Source: Acidobacteriota bacterium (GTDB lineage Bacteria > Acidobacteriota > Terriglobia > Acidiferrales > UBA7541). Taken from it: a DNA stretch of 64,000 nucleotides. Of the stretch, positions 58,031 to 64,000 are shown piece after piece. The translations under genes were made by a program, and so were the position numbers. Every line of letters begins with the position of its first letter. Within the stretch, counting starts at the first letter, position 1. The stretch is from the NCBI GenBank assembly GCA_013289695.1, contig JABCZK010000004.1:1-64000 (forward strand), read 5' to 3'. The notes beneath the pieces were generated by a model, which saw only the letters and a program-made list of their open reading frames with translations, searched no databases and was not told where the DNA came from.

Positions 58031-59368
58031 CTACTGAAAATCCAGCAGCACATCCACCTTGGCGTTTTGCGGATCGAGCTGCAGGAACTTGCCAGTCTTG
58101 TCGTAATGAACCGGCAGCCCCACAAACGCAGCCTTAATTCCCGTGTTGACGAAATCGTCGTACACGCTCTTATCGAAAACCGCGCCCGGCGCGATACTCC
58201 AGGCCTTCCTAAGCCGGCGCTCACCCTCAATCGAGAGGCCGGTGAGCACAAGTTTTCCCATGTGATATTGCGGCCCTTCGCTGACCTCCACCACATACGT
58301 CACGCGTTTGTTCTGATCATCAAACTTCGGCACGGGATGCAAAGCGGCGTCCAGAAATCCGAGTTGCGCGTACGCCGCCCGCACCGTTTCCCAGATGGAC
58401 TGAATTTTATTTCCATCTGCTGGATCGCCAGGTAGCAGCGCGGAAAATTTGTTCAGATCCTGCGCCGGAACGGAATCGTTGCCCTTCCATTCCACGCCGG
58501 CCCACAGATACGGGACGCCCACATTAATCGGCGCCGCGACGATCAATTGCCCGGAAAGCGGACTCGCCGGATTCGCGGCAAAATGCGCTACTGGCTGCCC
58601 GAATTGCACATTCAAATACGCATGTGTCAAATACACCGGGCGCACCTGTTCGAACTCAAAAAGTTCCACACGGCTGCGCGAGTAGGGCTTGCCGATTACG
58701 TCCGGCAGGCGCTCCTGCACCACTCGGTCGTTCTGCGCCAGAGGATCGGAAAAATCAATCTTCTGAATCGTCAAATCCGTGTTCTCCACGCGAAATTCCT
58801 GCACGGTTTGATTGTTGAAGGGATGCGCGATGACTTCGTGCGACACGCGCACATGCAAGTTGTGTGCATCCAGAATCTTTTCGAGCGCGTCCGAGATTGC
58901 ATCCAGAATCGTGCCCTTCGTTGGCGCGCCGCCATCGAACAGAATTCCCGAACTTTTTAACCCGGCGGCTAATTCTTCGTCGGTAAACCACGGAAAATTA
59001 TCGAACGTTACGGGCAGTGCCGGCACATCCGAGACCTGATACGTGACCTTCACACCGTTCGCGACAGTCGCAAAACGATATTGGATATTAGAGAACAATC
59101 CGAGCGCCGCCAATTTGTCAGCGGCACCCTGTAACTCCTCGCGGCCAACGGTCGTGCCAGGACGGAGTCCAATTGCCGCCGTGATCTGCTCTGAAGTAAA
59201 TCGCATGGAGCCCGCAACCAGCACGGAATCCAGGCGTGCTGTTCCGGGACGAGCATTTTGCGGCGCCGCGAGAGGACGAGACGCAGACGACGGCGTGAAT
59301 GCGATACCGAAAAGCAGGCACGCGCAGATGAGGGACGAGAGATTGTGGAAGTGGTGGTGGCGCATCAT
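58031..59368 (-). CDS. POTRA-domain outer-membrane assembly-type protein without barrel
   Basis: The 445-residue exported protein has a signal peptide (LICACLLFGIAFTPSSASR). It carries at least three POTRA-like segments: ARLDSVLVAGSMRFTSEQIT, ALPVTFDNFPWFTDEELAAG and KRVTYVVEVSEGPQYHMGKL with LTGLSIEGERRLRKAWSIAP. It ends soon after (NAKVDVLLDFQ). BamA proteins have about 800 residues and a C-terminal barrel, which is absent here. It may be a periplasmic partner of BamA or a TamA-like adaptor. Confidence 0.82.
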   Translation of the reverse strand: MMRHHHFHNLSSLICACLLFGIAFTPSSASRPLAAPQNARPGTARLDSVLVAGSMRFTSEQITAAIGLRPGTTVGREELQGAADKLAALGLFSNIQYRFATVANGVKVTYQVSDVPALPVTFDNFPWFTDEELAAGLKSSGILFDGGAPTKGTILDAISDALEKILDAHNLHVRVSHEVIAHPFNNQTVQEFRVENTDLTIQKIDFSDPLAQNDRVVQERLPDVIGKPYSRSRVELFEFEQVRPVYLTHAYLNVQFGQPVAHFAANPASPLSGQLIVAAPINVGVPYLWAGVEWKGNDSVPAQDLNKFSALLPGDPADGNKIQSIWETVRAAYAQLGFLDAALHPVPKFDDQNKRVTYVVEVSEGPQYHMGKLVLTGLSIEGERRLRKAWSIAPGAVFDKSVYDDFVNTGIKAAFVGLPVHYDKTGKFLQLDPQNAKVDVLLDFQ

Positions 59369-59454
59369 CCCGTAATTCTAGAACACAGCAACAGGAAGGG
59401 GAACCTGCGAATTACAAGCCGCGAAACCAATGGCCGGAAAGGCCCGTGACTCCG

Positions 59455-61311
59455 CTATTCGACAGTGACGGATTTCGCGAGGTTGCGCGGCTGGTCCACG
59501 TCGCAACCGCGCCGCACCGCGATGTGATACGCCAGCAGTTGCAACGGAACGATTTCAAGTATCGGCGCAAGCAACTCGGGCGCCGCCGGCACTTCCACCA
59601 CGTGATTTGCGATCTCTCTCGCTTGGCGATCGCCTTCGGTAATCACTGCGATCACGATTCCGTCGCGCGCTTTCACTTCCTGCATGTTGGAAATGGTTTT
59701 CTCGTAGCGCGTCATGGAACCCGGGTCCGATTCGTCGCGTGTAGCGATCACCACCACCGGCAGATCCTCATCAATCAACGCGTTCGGCCCGTGCTTCATT
59801 TCTCCCGCCGGATATCCCTCCGCATGAATATAGGAAATTTCCTTGAGCTTCAACGCGCCTTCCAGTGCGATGGGGTAATGGATTCCGCGTCCCAGGTACA
59901 GAAAATCCGTGTGGCGGAAAAAGAGCCGCCCCAGCTCTTCCAGCTCCGCGTCGTGCTGCAGAATCGTTTCGATCTTGTGCGGTATGCGCGTCAGTTCCTG
60001 CATCAACGTTCTCGCAGCCGCCGGCGTCTGCTTGCCGCGCACCTGCGCCAGGTAAAGCGCCGTGAGCATCAGCGCGGTCAATTGGCCGGTAAACGCTTTC
60101 GTGGACGCGACGCCAATTTCCGGTCCGGCGTGCGTGTAAATCGTCCCGTTGGCCTCGCGCGTCAGCATCGAACCGACCACGTTGCAAATTCCCAGAATCT
60201 TCGCGCCTTTCTGGCGCGATTCACGCTCGGCCGCCAGAGTGTCGGCCGTCTCGCCCGATTGGCTGATGGCAATCACCAGATGATGCTTATTAACGATCGG
60301 ATCGCGATAACGAAATTCGCTGCCGTAATCCACTTCCACGGGCAAATTCGCCAGGCGTTCGATCATGAATTTGCCAGCCAGCGCGGAATGCCAGCTTGTA
60401 CCGCAGGCGATGATCTTCACGCCTTGAAAATTCTGGAATTCCTGCTCGCTGATGTCCATCTGGTCGAGGAACACTTTTCCGGTGTCCTGCGAAATTCTCC
60501 CCAGCAGAGTGTCGCGCACCGCGCGAGGCTGCTCGAAGATTTCCTTCTGCATGAAATGTTTGAACCCGCCCTTTTCCGCCATGATCGGGTCCCAGGTCAC
60601 GTGCTGCGGCTCGCGCTTCACCGGCCGGCCCTGAAAATCCGTCACACAAACGCCCTGCGGGGTTAGCACCGCGAGTTCACCATCAGCCAGAAAAAATACG
60701 CTGCGCGTGTGCTGCAGAATTGCGGGGATGTCACTGGCGACGAAGAATTCCTTTTCACCCAGCCCCAGCACAATCGGCGGCCCCAGCCGCGCGGCAACAA
60801 TCTTCAACGGATCGCGCGTGGACAAAGCCACCAGCGCAAATGCCCCGGTCATCAGTTTTACAGACTTCAGCACGGCCGCTTCGAGCGACGCACCCTGAGA
60901 AAATTTCTCGATCAGGTGGGCAATGATTTCCGTGTCGGTCTCGGTGAGGAATTTGTGCCCTTCGGCGATGAGCTGGTGCTTCAGCTCGAGATAATTCTCG
61001 ATAATGCCATTGTGCACCACCACAATTTCACCGCTGCAATCGCGATGAGGGTGAGCGTTTTCTTCGGTGGGGCGTCCGTGCGTGGCCCAGCGCGTGTGGC
61101 CGATGCCGTACACGCCTTCCAGCGGCGTGATTCGGATGGACTCTTCGAGGTTGTGCAGTTTCCCAGGCGCGCGGCGAATCTCCAACTTGCCGTCTTTTTG
61201 CACCACGGCAATCCCGGCGGAATCATAGCCGCGATATTCCAGGCGCTTCAGCCCGTCGAGAATCAACGGCACAACGGGCTTGTTGCCAATGTAACCGACA
61301 ATTCCGCACAC
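59455..61311 (-). CDS. glmS: glucosamine-fructose-6-phosphate aminotransferase (isomerising)
   Basis: The 618-residue enzyme starts [10 protein letters not shown], with Cys2 as the glutaminase nucleophile after Met removal. The glutaminase domain covers 1-240 ([20 protein letters not shown]). Two SIS sugar-isomerase domains follow ([40 protein letters not shown]). It ends [10 protein letters not shown], the catalytic C-tail. It makes glucosamine-6-P for peptidoglycan and LPS. I see no glmS ribozyme upstream at 61312-61469. Confidence 0.96.
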   Translation of the reverse strand: MCGIVGYIGNKPVVPLILDGLKRLEYRGYDSAGIAVVQKDGKLEIRRAPGKLHNLEESIRITPLEGVYGIGHTRWATHGRPTEENAHPHRDCSGEIVVVHNGIIENYLELKHQLIAEGHKFLTETDTEIIAHLIEKFSQGASLEAAVLKSVKLMTGAFALVALSTRDPLKIVAARLGPPIVLGLGEKEFFVASDIPAILQHTRSVFFLADGELAVLTPQGVCVTDFQGRPVKREPQHVTWDPIMAEKGGFKHFMQKEIFEQPRAVRDTLLGRISQDTGKVFLDQMDISEQEFQNFQGVKIIACGTSWHSALAGKFMIERLANLPVEVDYGSEFRYRDPIVNKHHLVIAISQSGETADTLAAERESRQKGAKILGICNVVGSMLTREANGTIYTHAGPEIGVASTKAFTGQLTALMLTALYLAQVRGKQTPAAARTLMQELTRIPHKIETILQHDAELEELGRLFFRHTDFLYLGRGIHYPIALEGALKLKEISYIHAEGYPAGEMKHGPNALIDEDLPVVVIATRDESDPGSMTRYEKTISNMQEVKARDGIVIAVITEGDRQAREIANHVVEVPAAPELLAPILEIVPLQLLAYHIAVRRGCDVDQPRNLAKSVTVE

Positions 61312-61469
61312 GAGAACTTGCTCCTGGAAGCTGCCTTGGGATCGAAGCGATGGGCAGCTGCGCCTAGAATAAGGTTAGCATATCGGCAGAATCAGACAAC
61401 GGGGGCGACCAGCACGAGTGCGGCGGACGTTACGCGGCACAAAGAACGGCCCATGAAGCGGCAGGCCCG

Positions 61470-61712
61470 TCACTCCAAAATTTCGAAGCGGAACTCCTCA
61501 ATCACGGGATTGGTAAGTACGTCCTTCGCTATCCGTGCCACCTGCGTCTGGGCTTCCTCGCGGCTCAGGCCACCGAGCGCCAGCACAAAAAATTTGCCCT
61601 GACGCACATCCTGCACCGTGGAATATCCCAAGGACGACAACGCTCGTTGAATGGTTTGACCCTGTGGATCGAGAACCGTGGACTTTAGCATTACCCAGAC
61701 GTGTGCTTTCAT
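61470..61712 (-). CDS. purS: phosphoribosylformylglycinamidine synthase subunit PurS
   Basis: The 80-residue protein matches PurS in length and motifs: MKAHVWVMLKSTVLDPQGQT, IQRALSSLGYSTVQDVRQGK and the end TNPVIEEFRFEILE. PurS bridges PurL and PurQ. Neither of those genes is next to it here; its neighbours are adenosine deaminase and glmS, so purine genes are scattered in this genome. Confidence 0.92.
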   Translation of the reverse strand: MKAHVWVMLKSTVLDPQGQTIQRALSSLGYSTVQDVRQGKFFVLALGGLSREEAQTQVARIAKDVLTNPVIEEFRFEILE

Positions 61713-61720
61713 CGCTCGGA

Positions 61721-62773
61721 TTATAGCAGCCCCGCCGAATCCGTCGCCGCACGAAAATCCACCAAATATTTTCGCTTCTCATCCGGTGGCAGGAATGCGG
61801 CGTGAAAACTCTGCTCCATCAGCCGCACCAGGTGCTGCGTGGACACGCCCAGCGACGCCACGTTGGAATATTCCGTCAGCAAATCGGTATGAAACATCCC
61901 TGGATCATCCGTTGAAAGCGTAACCGCAATGCCGCGCTTGATAAAATCCGGCAGCGGATGATCTCGCAGCGAAGCATCGACTTTTTCCACGTGCCGCGCC
62001 AGCGCGCCGGTGCACAAATTACTGGTGGGGCAAATTTCCAGCACCACGCGCCGCATCGCCAGAGTGTCCGCGAATACGGTGTCGCGCATCACCGCGATGC
62101 CATGCCCAATTCGCTCCGCGCCCAGCAGTTCGATGGCCTCGCGCACCGAATCCGGCCCGCCAATCTCTCCGGCGTGGCACACGATATGCAGCCCGTCCTG
62201 CCGGGCCAGATCAAAGGCCGGGCGAAAATTGATTGTCGGATACGCGAGCTCGTCGCCGCCCATGCCAAATGCCACAACTCCTCTCGTCTGCAGTTTGGCA
62301 GCCCAGGCCGCAACTTCCTTCGCTGGATCGGGACCGAATTGCCGCGCGGCATCCAGGATAAACGCAGTACGCAAACGCGCAAACGGTGCGGACTGCGTGG
62401 CATCGCGGATAGCCGTAACGGTCGCCTCCAGATTTTGCGTCCGGCGCAAGATCACGCCCGCTGAAATCGTCAGTTCGGCATACACCACGCTCTGGCGCAC
62501 CAACTCTTCGCACAACTGCCGGGTGATCAGCGCGTAGTCATCCGGAGTGCGCAGAAAAGAAGTCACCCACTTGAACGTTTCCAGAAATCCGTTGAAGCTG
62601 GAGAAGTCGTAACGCGCCGCCACTTCCTCGGGCTTCACAGCGACGCCATGGCGCGCCGCCAGTTTTATGGCCGTCTCCGGGCGGATCGATCCTTCCAGAT
62701 GCAAATGCAATTCCGCTTTCGGCAATGCGTCAATGGCCATGGGCGGCCGAGCTGACTGTGTCTTCGGGTCCAT
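61721..62773 (-). CDS. add: adenosine deaminase
   Basis: The 350-residue zinc amidohydrolase shows LPKAELHLHLEGSIRPETAI with the HxH metal ligands, HIVCHAGEIGGPDSVREAIE with His and catalytic Glu, GAERIGHGIAVMRD and VTLSTDDPGMFHTDLLTEY. It could use adenosine or a related purine such as adenine; the family members are close. ATG 62773 is 1 nt after the stop of the upstream gene, and the stop lies 8 bp from purS, suggesting an operon for purine turnover with the upstream nuclease-like gene. Confidence 0.93.
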   Translation of the reverse strand: MDPKTQSARPPMAIDALPKAELHLHLEGSIRPETAIKLAARHGVAVKPEEVAARYDFSSFNGFLETFKWVTSFLRTPDDYALITRQLCEELVRQSVVYAELTISAGVILRRTQNLEATVTAIRDATQSAPFARLRTAFILDAARQFGPDPAKEVAAWAAKLQTRGVVAFGMGGDELAYPTINFRPAFDLARQDGLHIVCHAGEIGGPDSVREAIELLGAERIGHGIAVMRDTVFADTLAMRRVVLEICPTSNLCTGALARHVEKVDASLRDHPLPDFIKRGIAVTLSTDDPGMFHTDLLTEYSNVASLGVSTQHLVRLMEQSFHAAFLPPDEKRKYLVDFRAATDSAGLL

Positions 62774-62774
62774 T

Positions 62775-63614
62775 CTATTGCTGCGGCAATTGCGGTCGCC
62801 CGGCATTGATCCAGGCAGTCAACCAGTACGAGCCCACATCGGTGGAGGCGTCCGAAAGCTGGCGGACCAGAATCGCTCCAGCCAGCGAATAAAACTTGTC
62901 GTAGTAGTCCTGCGAGTAAGCGGAGAGCCCTTGGTGCGCGCGCCGATCGGCCAGCAGCACGTTCTCCAGCCAGGAATGCGAAGTCAGGCAAAGTTCGAAA
63001 GCATGGTCCGTGGGATCGTGAATGAACGCGGCTTCGTTCGGCTGCACGAAGAAGAACAATTGATAGCGGTCAACCAAGCCATTGGAGAAGCGCTCGTTAA
63101 CGCCAGGCTGCGCCGAAAGCTTCCCATCCACGTTAATCGTCGTGTTGAAAGGATCGTGCGCTGCGTTCACGTAGTGCGCCAAAGTGGCGGCGGACATCCT
63201 CACCTGGTTCCAATCATGCTCGCGAAACGCGTCGGTAAGCTTCTTGCTGTAAAAGCCGATCTCCCAAGGAAGAATTCCGTATTGCTCCAGAACGCGCCGG
63301 TTGAACTTTGTAATCGCCGCATTGTAGTCGCGCGGCAAAGCGGAGAAGGGAAACGGCCCGTAGTGATCCAGCTGAATGAAATCCGTGTGACGCGCAGCCC
63401 CACTTTTCGGGTCCGCATCGTCCGCCGCGCCCACGTGCTCCACCAGAAACTGCCGGTTCGCGTAGAAAAACGGTTGCATTTCCTGCGGCAGCGTGTCCAC
63501 CGCCCGATTTGTCACCAGCCGGTCCGCAGTTTCGCCCCAACCAAAGAGCGGTGCCAAGCCGAGGACTAAAATCCCCGCCGACAGAACCAAGGCGCGTTGC
63601 AGCGAACGGCGCAT
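62775..63614 (-). CDS. exported zinc-dependent phospholipase C/P1-nuclease-like protein
   Basis: The 279-residue product has a signal peptide (MRRSLQRALVLSAGILVLGL ending about FGWG). The mature start FGWGETADRLV resembles the WGxxxH start of P1/S1 nucleases and phospholipase C, but the usual His is not present at the expected place. RHTDFIQLDHYG and LAHYVNAAHDPFNTTINVDG supply the later His/Asp ligands. If it releases nucleosides from nucleic acid, the adjacent adenosine deaminase would process them. Confidence 0.75.
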   Translation of the reverse strand: MRRSLQRALVLSAGILVLGLAPLFGWGETADRLVTNRAVDTLPQEMQPFFYANRQFLVEHVGAADDADPKSGAARHTDFIQLDHYGPFPFSALPRDYNAAITKFNRRVLEQYGILPWEIGFYSKKLTDAFREHDWNQVRMSAATLAHYVNAAHDPFNTTINVDGKLSAQPGVNERFSNGLVDRYQLFFFVQPNEAAFIHDPTDHAFELCLTSHSWLENVLLADRRAHQGLSAYSQDYYDKFYSLAGAILVRQLSDASTDVGSYWLTAWINAGRPQLPQQ

Positions 63615-64000
63615 TACCCCACGTTACCCTTGTCGGCATCCGCCTTGATATTCGCATCGGAAAGCTGGCTGTGGCGGCGCCCGTAAAAATAATAAAAACA
63701 CAAGCCGATTAGAAGCCACACGATGAATCGGATCCAGTTGGTAATCGGCAGCCCGGCCATCAAAAGCAGGCACGTGAGAATCGTAATCACCGGCGCCAGG
63801 ACTCCGCCCGGTGCGCGAAACGCGCGCGGACGGTCCGGCTGCTTATAACGCAGAATCAGCACTCCCCCCGCCACCAACGCGAAGGCGAACAGCGTTCCGA
63901 TGTTGGAAAGGTCAGCCAGTGTGCCGATATCCAGCAGCCCGGCCGGAATACCTACCAGAAAACCGGCAACAATCGTAGAAAAATCCGGAGTACGGAAGAT
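63614..64000 (-). CDS. amino-acid permease (APC family), C-terminal part
   Basis: The frame is open to the window edge and encodes 128 C-terminal residues. The visible part has IFRTPDFSTIVAGFLVGIPA, DLSNIGTLFAFALVAGGVLI, the loop RYKQPDRPRAFRAPGGVLAP, and two last helices (VITILTCLLLMAGLP, WIRFIVWLLIGLCFYYFYGR). The DLxNIGTLFAF motif is typical of cationic amino-acid transporter-type permeases. Its stop shares one base with the next ATG. Confidence 0.9.
   Translation of the reverse strand: MFRTPDFSTIVAGFLVGIPAGLLDIGTLADLSNIGTLFAFALVAGGVLILRYKQPDRPRAFRAPGGVLAPVITILTCLLLMAGLPITNWIRFIVWLLIGLCFYYFYGRRHSQLSDANIKADADKGNVG

Noticed and set aside
59446-60666. A 406-codon plus-strand frame
   Set aside because: It is antisense to glmS, which is complete and conserved.
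61312-61469. Possible glmS ribozyme upstream of glmS
   Set aside because: I could not find the conserved glmS ribozyme core or a plausible pseudoknot in this short gap between purS and glmS.

Overview
The window looks like a chromosome segment of an Acidobacteriota bacterium (Terriglobia/Acidobacteriales-like) carrying one integrated element. The assignment is an inference from gene content: a secreted RHS protein, a TonB receptor with an N-terminal carboxypeptidase-like domain, a DUF4097 lipoprotein, a secretin with a C-terminal cohesin-like domain, and a moderately high G+C content.

Layout. Positions 1-1288 are host sequence: the start of a secreted protein, a small coiled-coil protein, and a truncated serine recombinase that ends against a tRNA-type terminator. 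Positions 1289-34582 are a 33.2 kb prophage-like element integrated into the initiator tRNA gene. A 45-bp exact copy of the 3' part of tRNA-fMet lies at 1289-1333, and the intact tRNA is at 34538-34614 next to a tyrosine integrase. The element carries, left to right: an RHS protein with a putative membrane immunity partner and a secreted protein (minus strand); a small control and replication module (HTH protein, O-like replication protein, iteron-like repeats, excisionase-like HTH); a packaging and tail module (terminase small and large subunits, coiled-coil proteins, tape-measure protein, secreted fibre-like protein); and a long cargo region. The cargo includes a secreted proteasome-fold-like protein, a PEP-CTERM protein, membrane proteins, a Panacea-type toxin-antitoxin pair, and a run encoding HEPN and PIN-like nuclease folds. 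Small regulatory genes and the integrase close the element. I see no portal, capsid, holin or endolysin gene, so the element is defective, a satellite, or uses proteins I do not recognise.

Positions 34615-36177 hold a leftover tRNA fragment and an IS4-like insertion sequence. Positions 36178-64000 are ordinary host genes. On the minus strand: two type II pseudopilins with a secretin; argS; a DUF5666-like protein, cytochrome c, TonB receptor and His/Cys/Met-rich protein; a TlpA-like protein; a DUF4097 lipoprotein; larE; a POTRA-only protein; glmS; purS; adenosine deaminase; a P1-nuclease-like protein; and an amino-acid permease cut by the window edge. On the plus strand: smpB, pepA, larC, metG, a TatD DNase, a polyprenyl diphosphate synthase and a histone-deacetylase-like protein.

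Main signals beyond gene calls: (1) a dispersed 15-bp near-palindrome (TTTGAGANTCKCAAA) at six places, all inside the element, resembling phage operators or stoperators; (2) paired GTTAGCA sites with an identical 11-bp pitch at both element ends, likely recombinase arm sites; (3) the element brings its own terminator for tRNA-fMet while the original terminator is stranded 33 kb away; (4) a compact run of five to six genes at 24323-27713 that looks like an uncharacterised defence or addiction cluster.
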